Positions 11,606 to 21,900 of a stretch of 64,000 nucleotides of DNA are shown here, piece after piece (within the stretch, counting starts at the first letter, position 1; each line of letters starts with the position of its first letter). Source of the DNA: Xiphias gladius (lineage: Eukaryota; Chordata; Actinopteri; Istiophoriformes; Xiphiidae); the NCBI RefSeq assembly GCF_016859285.1, contig NC_053404.1, forward strand, positions 20,859,105-20,923,104, given 5' to 3'. The translations under genes and the position numbers were made by a program. Below the pieces are notes generated by a model that was given only the letters and a program-made list of their open reading frames with translations, searched no databases and was not told the origin of the DNA.

Positions 11606-14014
11606 TGATGGCAAGTGAGCCTTTGTCATAAAAGGATAAATCTTAACAAAAACGAATTTAAATTTGGATGAAATGTGTATTTTCGTCAATATGTGACTAC
11701 AAAACTATGGAAGCCCTATCCTGCCAAGAAAAGAAAAAAAACAAAACAAAAAACATAAAAATGAGGAATGATAAATTAAAAAAAAAACTTATGTTGGGGG
11801 TCAAACATTTTGCCTATGTCAAAATTATGAGATAGTAAGTGACATTTTTAAAATTTCCTACTAACTAATATTAGTAGTGGACTTACAAAATCATAACTTA
11901 GACTTAATCAATGCCCCAATTTAGACCTAGGAAGGTTTTGACTTAGAATCTCATAACTTTGACCTATTTTTATTTTCAGCAACCCTAACCTCTCATTTCT
12001 TTTCATCCATTTCACCAATTTCAACTCACTGTCCTCCCACCATTTTGTCAGTCCTGACACTCATCTGTTTTCTTTTTCTCTCCTTGGTGGAAATGGGCTT
12101 CCGTAACTAACCCCCCCCCGCCCCCGGTCTGTGTTCTTGATCCACTTTATTCCGAAATGCGTTTTGTTTTCCACAGCTCCCGTCTCAACAGGGCGTCGAG
12201 TCCAGGGCCAGAAGATCTCGTGGTGGGAGGGACAGAAGGGGCTGGCCTTCCTCCAGGACGTCCAGCTGGTGGACGGGGAGCTGGTGGTGCCGCAGCCGGG
12301 CCTCTACTACGTCTACGCCCAGACCTACTTCAGACACACCCACTCCCTGGAGGAGGAGGGCGAGGAGGGCGAGGAGGTGGAGGACAGAGGGAGGCCCCTG
12401 CTGCAGTATGTCTACAAAAAGGTGGGCGTCTGCTCTGATTTCAACACCACTGTGGCGAGTCATTTTCACGTTCATTTTGAAAATCCACTCTCCGCTGAGC
12501 AAGTTTTGAAAAAAATGGCTCTATATATCCGTCAGTCGGCAGAGAGACAAGTGGTACGTGCCTCTACCGCCCGGCAACGAGGACGCGTCTGCTGATTTTG
12601 TTTTTTGTTGCACTGCAAAACCACAGACTGGTGATTCACAGCAGCAGAGTATGCTCGGGTAGCGGTGCCTTCAGAGCGTGACAAATGAAATGCCAAGTGA
12701 CTCGTGTGAATCCAGACAGGGAGCATGTGTCACCTCATAGGAACCAGCCAAACCCTGATCTCTTTCAGCTTTGTCAGATAAAACTAGACGTTACGCATCA
12801 CATGCCACAAATACAAACACAGTGAGGCTAAAAAAAAAAAAAAACTGTTGAAAATAAGAAATAAAGTAACGGAAAAAGTAAGATACAGCAAATACTGCGA
12901 TGGCAATGTTTAAGCGTTGAATTAAATTTGGGGGAATTTGGGGGGAAAAGTGGAAGTAAAATGGTCTTTTTCTGGTTTATTAAAAAAAAAAAGTTCATTC
13001 ATTTGGAGCTCGACGGGAGTTATTGCTTTGGTCGAGTAATGAAAGGCGTGCAAATCGATTCTGAAGTTACAGATTCTGGTGTGCGTTTCAACTTTGATGC
13101 CGGGACGATCTTCCTCTTCAACTTGCAGCTCGCAGATCGTGCCTTCGAAGGACCGCCGGGAACCACCCACCAAATGCTGTTTTAATGAAACATCCTTTTA
13201 AGACGGTGTTTCCACAAAGCCGGCGCCTGGGTGTGTAGAATTGTCCCCGGTTTGGCTGTGACGGTAAAACCGATGTCCAGTCTGAGTCAAGGTCCTTTTG
13301 GGGTCATAGGCGACCTCGCCTGCGCGCTCAAGGGCGGAACGTGGAGCGTGTGTCCGAAGTCCGGTGCGTCGGCGTGGTCGGGATCAGCCGCCGATATTAA
13401 CCTATCACAGACACACTGGTATCAGAGCGAGTAAGAGACTGTCAGCACCTGAAGGATAAAACTACGTTTTGAGGTCATTCAGAAATAGTGTTGTTGTTGT
13501 GGTTGTTATGACATAATGTGTCCACCAGAGGGCACTGGTACACTTATTAACAGTTAAATTCCCTGATCAGTACAGTCCCTTTAAAAAACCAATTTAAGGG
13601 ACGCCCATCAAAAATGTTATGTGCTTATGTTTAAAAAATAATAAAATAATTTTACATAGATACATTTATCTGATTTTATTTGATTTTTAAACCTTCAAAT
13701 GTCGTAGGCCTTAAAAAAAAATCCAGAGTCAGTCAAACTATCCCGTGCGACAGCCGAGCTGGTTAACCAGACCCCCTCTCACTCAGCTCTCCCTCTCTCG
13801 CCAGGTGAGCTCCTACCCGGTTCCCATCCTGCTGATGAAGACGAGCCGGACTTCCTGCTGGTCCCGGGGATCCCAGTTCTCCCTGCACTCCGCCCACCAG
13901 GGGGGGCTGTTCCCGCTCAGCGCTGGCGACCGCCTGTTTGTCACCGTGACGAACGCCTCTGCCGTGGACATGGACGAGAAGAGCAGCTTCTTTGGCGCTT
14001 TCCTGATCAGCTAG
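5746..14014 (+). CDS. tnfsf10: TNF-superfamily ligand TRAIL (TNFSF10), complete, six coding exons
   Basis: This is a type II membrane cytokine; TRAIL binds death receptors and triggers caspase-dependent apoptosis. Coding exons: 5746-5853, 6804-6929, 10920-10965, 11179-11295, 12177-12421, 13805-14014. All have GT-AG borders and join in frame to 283 aa (human TRAIL is 281). Residues 1-36 give a short cytoplasmic tail and one membrane helix (about 8-29). The stalk has PCWQV, as in human TRAIL. The TNF homology domain runs from about residue 115 (KVAAHVTG) to the end (SFFGAFLIS). The TSCWS motif places Cys232 at the position of the zinc-binding cysteine of the TRAIL trimer, which argues for TNFSF10 over other TNF ligands. 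A Glu-rich insert (about residues 190-202) follows QTYFRHTH. The start is the first ATG in the frame before the membrane helix. The exon 5/6 intron splits the TNF domain. Confidence 0.93.
6342..6364. repeat. GT/GC alternating purine-pyrimidine run in tnfsf10 intron 1
   Basis: A short alternating GC/GT tract, of a kind that can adopt Z-DNA. Confidence 0.7.
6479..6500. repeat. CAG trinucleotide repeat in tnfsf10 intron 1
   Basis: Seven CAG units in a row, non-coding. Confidence 0.9.
7500..7835 (+). repeat. Interspersed repeat copy, worn (non-autonomous DNA element-like)
   Basis: The right end carries 'agattaatcgatta' followed by 'gttagttgtggcc', the same terminal phrase as the copies at 28182-28565, 32595-32945 and 40300-40590. 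The interior aligns only loosely. It lies in tnfsf10 intron 2. The family name is not assigned. Confidence 0.5.
7970..8460. repeat. GC-rich repeat-like block with two hairpins in tnfsf10 intron 2
   Basis: It begins with 'cctacattacccacaatgca', a phrase common in fish interspersed repeats. It also holds a 14-base-plus G run near 8109-8123 and two adjacent inverted repeats. At 8172-8191 there are 9-base arms with a 2-base loop. At 8194-8215 and 8224-8245 there are 22-base arms with one mismatch around an 8-base loop. No coding similarity was seen. Confidence 0.55.
8808..8838. repeat. (CA)n microsatellite in tnfsf10 intron 2
   Basis: About 14 CA units, lightly interrupted at the 3' end. Confidence 0.9.
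9005..9245 (+). repeat. Fish interspersed repeat in tnfsf10 intron 2
   Basis: It has the phrases 'ggtccagactgaaat', 'caacagctactggatggatt' and 'gatcccctgacttttcctc', which belong to a short interspersed repeat widespread in teleost genomes. Identification is by recall of the phrase pattern. Confidence 0.6.
10035..10305 (+). repeat. Fish interspersed repeat with inverted ends in tnfsf10 intron 2
   Basis: It opens with 'cctccgccggggagg' and 'cacccgtgtccgtttgtttg', continues with 'ggcaggattacgcaaaaa', and closes with 'ggcctcggcggagctctgcg' and 'ctctactgagtgcc'. This layout matches a common non-autonomous element of teleosts. The copy is full length but diverged. Confidence 0.65.
11578..11605. 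repeat. Poly(A) tract in tnfsf10 intron 4
   Basis: A long uninterrupted A run, possibly the tail of an old retroposed element, although no body was recognised upstream. Confidence 0.8.
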
Positions 14015-14833
14015 AGAATCGGACGCAGGAGCCGGGACAGGAGGAAATCCCCCCCCGATCTGATTATATGATTATAGACTTCTCCTGATGATGCACCCAT
14101 GAAAAGTGGAAAAACTGAAACGAGGAGCCACGGGGGGTTGCTCAGAATCACGACCGAAAAATATTTGCCAACACTGGTTTTTGCGGACGGAGTAGAGACG
14201 GGAGACTGACGCGGATTTTAAGGGCTGCGCGTATGTGTGTCGCTAAAAAAACCGTCGTCTCCAACAGGGACAGTTTTCTTTGAGGCGGACTCAATGTCAG
14301 CCGCTACGCAAGCTGCAGTCACCGGTTTTATTAGCTGCACCTATAATCTACAGCGCTTAGTAAAATTTGTTTTTCGTAAACAAAGATCACATTCTGCCCA
14401 GCGGCGTCGGGTCCCGGCGTCTGGTCGCGGCCTGCATCCTTGCGTTTCCCACAGGTCCTGCCATTCTCCCTTCAAACCACAAGGGGAAGCGGATCGCTCC
14501 GGCTGCGTCGTAGCCTTTGCCGCGATCACGTCTCGCAGTAGAAACTCACAGGTGCACGCAATACGTGCAGGTGACATGCGGTCGTCACATGACCTCGAAG
14601 CAGGCGTGTGTGAAAACATCGAAAACCTTTAAACCCTAAGTTGACTTGTTTTTTTTGTTTTGTTTTTTTTTCGCCTGATCCAACAAGCAAAATCAGGTGA
14701 CGCTAAAAAATGTTGGCTCTCCCAGCTTTACGCCACACGCCGCAGTCATGTGACGTATGAATCTAAGCTACAATTTGTGTGAGGTGGTGGGGAAAGAAAA
14801 CGGCAGCACAGTATAGATTACACACCAGAATGC

Positions 14834-14871
14834 ATCTATATCTATATCTATATATAGATATAGATATAGAT
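14834..14871. repeat. Perfect 38-bp palindromic hexanucleotide repeat
   Basis: Three TATATC-type units on the left mirror three GATATA-type units on the right. All 38 bases are self-complementary around a TATA centre at 14852/14853. Confidence 0.9.
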
Positions 14872-16465
14872 ATATTTTGCGACGCCATGTGAAGCACCTT
14901 TTTCAAAATAAGCTTTTAATTAAATCACAAATTAACAAAAACTCACCGTTAGCAGCCTCCAGTTTCTCCAGGAGGGGGAGCCGTTGGGTTCATTGTCAGC
15001 TCAGATGCGCACACGCCGACCTGCGCCACCTATAGGGAAGTAAAGTCACTGCAACAATGGTTCACTTTGCATATATTACATTATTTGTTACTAATTTTAT
15101 AGCAGAGACCCAGTGTTTTCTTCTTTCCAGTAAAACCACCTGAAAGAAATGTTTTTTTTTTTTTTTTTAATGAAACTCTTCTTCAGATGGATATCAGTGA
15201 TTATCTGGGGCCGGGGCCACACACACACACACACACACGCGTGTTAATTGTGTGCACCTGTGTGTTTTTGTAAAGATGTAAATATTGTGCTATACTTTGT
15301 GTTTCGCTTTTAAATTTTTTTCCCCCCAATCGGGCTGCAAATGCGGGGTCTGGGGTCAACTCTGAATTCCCCCTCCGTAGGATGTCAGGCATGAACTTAA
15401 GGGGCGATTTACTAATGATGGCCCCCCGCTGCCATTAGAGGCCCTTCAGACCCAGTTTGGAGGGTGGGCTGCCCGCGCTGACCACCAGAAGATTAAAGGT
15501 GTAACTTCATCACCTCGTCCTTCGTTAGTTTTAAGGTAAAAAATTTAAATCACTGCTACTTGTGTGTTTGTTGGCAGCAGCGTCGCAGTCTTTCGCTCTG
15601 CCGTCGGTTGCCTCCGGCATGTGGGCTCCTCCACTCCCCTGCCAGGGTTGGTATTCCTGGGCATTCGTGTTATGTTGGATTGAAGGCAGATGTGATCTGC
15701 AGATGTGGCCGACAACCACCGACATCATCATCCAAACAGCAGAAACATGGGATTGTGTTTTTTTTTGTTTTGTTTTTTGTCTTTTTTTTTTCCTTTTGCA
15801 GCCCTGCCCTCTTCCATGTGGTGGGATGAGCTGCTGTGGTGAAAACTGCAGCAGACCCAGCGACGCCCGGGGCCCCCGTAAACCCCAACGATCGATCACG
15901 TGCGGCAGAGGGAGAGCCGGATGCATCACTGAACGTGACTGAGCTACGAGCTTCACCCCTTCATCCAGGAAGTGGCAGTTTTTTTTTTTTTTTGACTAAA
16001 GAAATTCTTGAGCCAGCCTCTCGTGGTCTTCGTCGACCGATGCAGTCACGACTGACGGCCCGACATACCATCACCTGTTATCACGTGGTCAAACTTTCAT
16101 ACCTAGGTCACGTGAAGCCATGAAACGCGTCCAGGAGACACCTAATAAGTGGACTTTGACTACTCTCTGTACTGGTTATGAAGACTTTTCCGAGTGCTCT
16201 GATTAAAATCACGACTTAAGCCAATTGCCATCACCGATTCATCCAACTCTAATTATTGTTGTAATGATTTCCAATTAAGACTCAGAAACTAAGTGTAATT
16301 TCTCGTTTTTAACCAATGTGACATGGATGCAGCATCACTGTATTATTTATGTAAATACAGGACGAGACTTTTTCCACCTTAATTTCTTGTTTTTTGCTAT
16401 GAATGTATGGACTTTCTCTCTTTTTTTAATTAAAGTGGTCATTTTAGTCTTGGTATCCACGCTGC

Positions 16466-16471
16466 AATAAA
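16466..16471 (+). terminator. Candidate poly(A) signal for tnfsf10
   Basis: An AATAAA hexamer 2.45 kb after the stop codon. A second one lies at 16876-16881. Confidence 0.4.
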
Positions 16472-16875
16472 TTTACACTCCAGGACCAAAGGTGTTGTAG
16501 AGTGGATAGGGGGGGTTTTCCATTTGCATGGTATTGGCATGACTGACTGATTGTGAGGTGTATGTCACAAGCGACGCTCGCCCCCCCCCCCCCCCTTTTA
16601 CGCCCGATCAGCGCCGTATACTAGACCCGGGACGCTGCCGTGACATGAGGCCGCACCTCAAGACTCCGGCCTCCCGTACGCGGCGATAAGAGGAGACATC
16701 CGACCCGCGGGGCCGGTCGCCCTCCCGTCAGCCGGAGCGGCGAAGACCTGAAAGGCACCAAGAAGACGAAAACTGTACACTGGTCAGAATCATCGGAAAA
16801 AATTCTGTTTTAACCAAGCAGATCAAAACAAATGTGAATGTAAATACACCAATGCTCTTGCCTGTATATATGTGA

Positions 16876-16881
16876 AATAAA
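16876..16881 (+). terminator. Second candidate poly(A) signal for tnfsf10
   Basis: An AATAAA hexamer followed by A-rich sequence. It is the last such signal before the convergent msl2 region. Confidence 0.35.
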
Positions 16882-17023
16882 GACACTTAAAAAAAGAAGA
16901 AAATAAAGAAAAAGGAACGGGTGTCTACAAGTTTGAGTGTCAGTGTCTCCGAGCACTTTTCTCGGCTTCAGTGTGGCTCAGCAAAGTCTGGATGAGCACC
17001 GTCATGTATAGCGAAGCCATTTC

Positions 17024-17051
17024 AATAATAATAATAATAATGATGATGATA
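17024..17051. repeat. AAT/TGA trinucleotide repeat
   Basis: About six AAT units followed by TGATGATGAT. Confidence 0.8.
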
Positions 17052-18420
17052 GCGTAGCTGCGAGGGGAGGGGGGCTGTGCGGCCGAGGTTCGCCCTAGAC
17101 TGGTCCCACGGATTGGGGGGGGGGGGGGTCTGTCGTAGACCCGCTGGACATTACCGAGGGGGTGTCCCGCCCCCTGCTGGCGTGCACCAAATGTCCCCTC
17201 AAGTCCGCCGTCCCTCAGCGGCGCAGGGGCAGCCCACAACACAAAAAAACCACACAACGCTTCAGTAAGTTCTTGATTTTTCTCTCTTTTTTGTGGAAAT
17301 ATGTTACAGTTATATTACAGGTATTTAAATGCCCCGAGGGAGAACAAAAAAAAAAAAAAAAAAACCATTTGGAGACACCGGAAAACTAACACTAAGAAAA
17401 AGACAGCAACTTAAACTGAGACAAAAACAAACAAACAAACAAACAAAAAAAAAAACAGTCCAGACTGGATCGACAGACTCGACAGGCAGACCAGGCGAAA
17501 ATGAAGCCCAACACGTAACCCTGTGTTAGGAGACGTCCAATAAATACTGCAAATGTTAACAAAACTTATTATTTAAAAAAAAAAAAAAAAGAAGAACTGA
17601 ACAAGAGAAGAGGAAAACTGGTGTGCTCTCCTCCTTGAGTCCTTTGTGGTATTTAGCAGCATGTGTGTAGCTTTCAGAAACCAAAAACTTGTGAAAAAAA
17701 CAGCGTGCGGAGCCTGCAATCAACCAGAGGTTTTTGTTTTTTTGTTTTTTTTTGTTGTTTTTTTAATAGCACAGGTAAGAACAGGGTCAGAAACTTGGTG
17801 GTTTTAAGATGTGTGTGTGTGGCCAGTGTGAGAAAGTGGGGGGAAAAAAGTGCTTATACAAGAACACACAAATGTTTAGCAGGTTATCTCACAACCTCGG
17901 TATATTTCAACAGCAAACCAGAGATAGGAGTTTTCTCTTCCTTCAGCCACACTGGCTGGTTGACTGCACAATTGACCCTTTGAACCAATCCAATATGTTT
18001 TGGTTTGTTTTTTTATTATGCAACAACATCTCGGCCTGATCTTTGGGTGTCACGACGCATTCAACATTCAGCAGACAAGAATCAAAACGGACATTTTTTT
18101 TTTTTTTTTTTTGGCTGGTGGTGTTAAATTCACATCCCGGTTCTTGCGGCTTAAGATATCAGAGACTGGACCGTTTCAATTTTTACGTTCAGGTTTACGT
18201 CAATGTCGGGATTTATTTCCGGTGGTCTACACTTTACGAAACACAAGCCACTGCTCACCTGTGTGAAAGTATTCTGGTTGAATGCAGGTCTGCCCCTGCA
18301 CTGGCTTCCATTGCTTTAAATGTAAATTATAAAATATATCATAAAATGTCTTCTTAAATGGAAACTGGTAAGTCCATGTACAAAAAGTTCTCTCTTTTAT
18401 ATAAATTACACCAGTCTCTG

Positions 18421-18462
18421 ATGATGAGGATGATCATGATGATGATGATGATGATGATGATG
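18421..18462. repeat. (ATG)n trinucleotide repeat
   Basis: About 12 GATGAT-type units with one interruption. Confidence 0.9.
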
Positions 18463-18531
18463 TCTCCGTTCCTGCTAATAAGGTTCATCTCCAAACCAAA
18501 CCCTTCCCCTCATACATACACACTCACATGC

Positions 18532-18536
18532 ACGCA

Positions 18537-18592
<56 letters not shown>
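18532..18592. repeat. (GCAC)n-(CA)n compound microsatellite
   Basis: Five GCAC units run into about 20 CA units. Overlapping open frames rich in Arg-Thr-His are by-products of this repeat. Confidence 0.95.
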
Positions 18593-18595
<3 letters not shown>

Positions 18596-18979
18596 GCATG
18601 TGACCGCGGTCAACACTCCCGACTTAGCTACACAACATGCTCTACGCATTACCCATAGTAGAGAAGAAAACAAAAAAAGAAACTCGATCTCCACTGAAAT
18701 GAAATCTCTGCACATACAGTAACGCTACATTTCCTCTCTCTCTTCCTTCTTCTCTTCCACGCTGCAACTGTATGCAAGACCACAAGCACGGTGCAGTTTC
18801 GGGCGATGGACGGAGGGCGACCCCTCAGCTTCGGCTGGTGACCCTCACTACCGCCTCTCACTGTAGCTGCCTTGTTCTGGCTCCGCCACTGCAGGTCCCT
18901 GGCACGACCCGATGGATAACGCCCAGCCGGCGGGGCGGGGGAATGTGCGCGACGACCGACCGGAAGGAGGGACGCGACC

Positions 18980-21900
18980 TCAACAGTCAAACCGCATCTC
19001 CAGTGAATCGTCGAAGCCCCTGTTGTCGTGCCCCGCCCCCGACAGGAAGGTGGCCGTGACGGGCGCCCCCGTGGCCGCGGTGACGTTGAGGAGGGTGTTG
19101 CCGGGGGAGCTGGTGGCCGGGCTGCGGAGGGCCGCCGCGGTGATACTGGTCAGGTTGATTCCCAGCGTGAGTCGGGTCTGTTCCAGAGCTTTCTCCGGCA
19201 CGGCGAAGGCCTCCAGCTTCTTCTCTCCGTTAGCCATGTAGGAGTTCTGGCAGCCGCGGCAGATGCAGTCCAGACACGCCTAGGGGAAAACAACAACGAT
19301 CAGCAGCAAAATGGCTTAATAAATAATGACAACCCGACAGACAGTCCGGCGGTTATAAAGACAAAGGTTAAACAGACTGTTTCGTCGACTGCTGTTTCCA
19401 AGGCCAAGACCCAACTGTCAATATCAGTCGAGTCAGCATGGAATAGACGTCCTAGAGGTGCTCAGAGTAATGCTGATTCTGACCTTCTGCCACAAGTGAA
19501 CAAAATACAACTGCCGATCAAGGCAGTGTAACGCGGTCAAAAGTTCCACAACGAGTGGTTCTTGAGTTGAGACTGTTTATATATTTATTTATTTATTTTT
19601 ACAGGCGTGTTATAGGTTCCAACTCAAAAACAGCAAAGTATGCTTGACCAGAACACAGGCTTTAGCTTGTCATTCACTCTAGCTTAATGGAATAAACCCA
19701 TAGAAATGTTTCACCAACTATTTGCTAAAACCACCGGGTGCTGTAAAGCAGAAAGGGGTCGTCTAAACCATTAACAACCAACTATGATGAATAGCAGTGG
19801 CTCCTCTAGGGGATACCAAAAAATTCACGTTAGTTCTATTTGTTTTAGAAGCTATTTAAAATGAATTATTTTAACAGATGCTCACGGTGTCACCTTTAGC
19901 TGAAAGGGCAGCGCACTGTATAGGTGTTGGGTGTGTTATTTCAGCCCCATGCGAGACTCCCAGAGAAACAAATCAGTCATAAGACTATGTAACGTAAACA
20001 AACACAAGCCATCAGTCAAATGTAACGAGCCTCCCGGTGGACATCCAGTTTGTTAGTATATGCGCTTTTAGCCGTTCAGGTTTTGGGGAGGGGGGGCGGA
20101 CTTGTGCTGTACTTCTGAAGACTGGGAGCAGGGTCAACATTATTCTCACCTTGCGGTTGGAGTAGCAAGGGCAGCGCTGCCCCCTACAGGTCAACACTGA
20201 TGGGTTCTGCGTAGCTCGGCCGCACTTGCAGCCCTTCTTCTCCACGGGCTTCTTATACAGTGGCTTCGAGGGGCTGGGTGGGTGTGTCAGGGGGTGCGCA
20301 TGGGGGTGGGGGGGCACTCGGTCACGGGGCTGTGCGCGGGGTTTTGGGGCCCCTTGCCTGGCCTTGCTGTAAGCCTTCTTGGTGGGCCCATGATGCTCCA
20401 CTGTCTTTTTCAGTGCCTTGTTGGAGACAAGCACAGCCTTGCCCACTTTAGGTGGACCGCCGTTAGGCATCGGGGCCAGGTGGGGGTGGGGCGTGGTCGC
20501 AGGAAATTTAGGCTCCTGTTTGGTGGTTGCACCGGGGTTAGGGTGGTGGGGGGAACTGTTGGCACCAAGGGGTGGCCCTCGTAGGAGGCTGGAGATGGGG
20601 AGGGGCTGCACCTTCTCACTGTCACTTTCTGAGCGGGAACGCTTGCGGTGGCACCGAGGGGGGACTCGTGGGATGGCTGTGGAGGGCTGAGGGGGAGGCT
20701 GCAAGGAAGGCTGCGGGTGAGGCTGGAGGGGGCGAGAGCTGTTCTCTGGGGGGAGGGGGGGGATGAGACGGGAGGAGTCCGGGCCAGATGGGCAGTGAGA
20801 CCCATTGAGGCTTGACTGAGGTACAGAGGGAGGGAAGTCTGGCTGGAGGTTGGGCTCGGGTGTGGGATCGGGGTCAGTGTCCGTCTCCAGAGTCCTGAGA
20901 ACCTCCTCAACACTCAACAACAACGGCCCCCCACCATGCTTAAGGTCATCCCCGAAAGTGCTGATGTCACAAAGCCCCGCCCCCCCTGTCCCCGTGACGC
21001 TCACACACGCCGGGATCTCCTCTGAAAAGCTCTCCTGCTTGGCGACACCTCCGCCCGTTTCTACGGTGATGGGTTGCAGAGAGTCCGAACTGACCAGGCC
21101 GTTACAATCATGCAGTCCGTTAACGCTCACGGGGCTCGGCTCCTCCCCCTTGAACTCCTTGGTGGGAGGACCCTCATTGGAATGGACCAAGTCGGAGGTG
21201 GAGGCCGTCTGTGACAGCCCGAGTGAATCTGAAATGTCCTCCGCCTCTGGCTCACTCTCAGCCAACGTGAGGCCCTCGTTGAGGATGGCCTGGAGATCTG
21301 GCGAGTCACCGGCGGCGCTGGCTATGTGCGGGGCGAGTGGCGACTGGGTGATGTAGAGACAGAGCTTCCTGTAACAGTGGACAAGCAAGGAGAGCTGTCT
21401 GTTTTCCTCAAAGCGGGAATAGTCCTTACACCAACTACAGGACGGCTTCAGCTGCATCCTCTGACCCTTACAGCCTCGACAGACGTAATGCTGACATGAC
21501 GAGTCGGTGGGAGCGATGGGGTCCTGCAGCAGGTTGCCTGAAGATTGAGAGGAGAGGGAGCAAACACAGTTACATGTTAATACGTCACACGTTTCACGGG
21601 AACGGTGCATATCTTCTCACACCGATGATTCATTCACACTTTCGCAGGATCCAGAAAAAGCAGCAAAGCTTGTCCACGTGAACACTGCAATAAAATTTTT
21701 ATCCGACTAAGTATCCAAGCCGATCCATGTCTCCGATAACCTACGGTCATGGCTTTTCAAGCTTTCACTCAGGATGTAGAAACTATTGCTTCCTCATTTG
21801 CCGTATTTCAGTAGCTTCCTAAACCAATCCGTATTTGCGAACCTGGCAACCTGCCAGGCGGGATGACAACCGCTCTTTGAGAGGAGCTTCCTTAGCAACG

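Larger units (their letters stand above)
14015..16900 (+). other. tnfsf10 3' UTR and downstream flank
   Basis: There are no further exons. Candidate AATAAA signals lie at 16466-16471 and 16876-16881, which would give a long 3' UTR if used. The region holds a perfect 38-base palindromic TATATC/GATATA microsatellite (14834-14871), a short CA run (15223-15238) and a C run (about 16583-16597). Where transcription really ends is not visible. Confidence 0.45.
17255..18979 (-). other. msl2 3' UTR and convergent intergenic zone
   Basis: It lies directly after the msl2 stop codon on the minus strand. A minus-strand AATAAA (TTTATT on the plus strand) at 18012-18017 would give a 3' UTR of about 970 bases. 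The zone is rich in homopolymer runs and simple repeats (ATG)n at about 18421-18462 and (GCAC)n(CA)n at about 18532-18592. No other gene was recognised. Confidence 0.5.

Noticed and set aside
12131-12595. 154-codon frame treated as a single-exon gene
   Set aside because: Only 12177-12421 is coding (tnfsf10 exon 5). The rest reads into the introns past clear AG and GT sites.
18358-18722. Open frames rich in Met, or in Arg-Thr-His
   Set aside because: Translation of (ATG)n and (GCAC)n(CA)n microsatellites.
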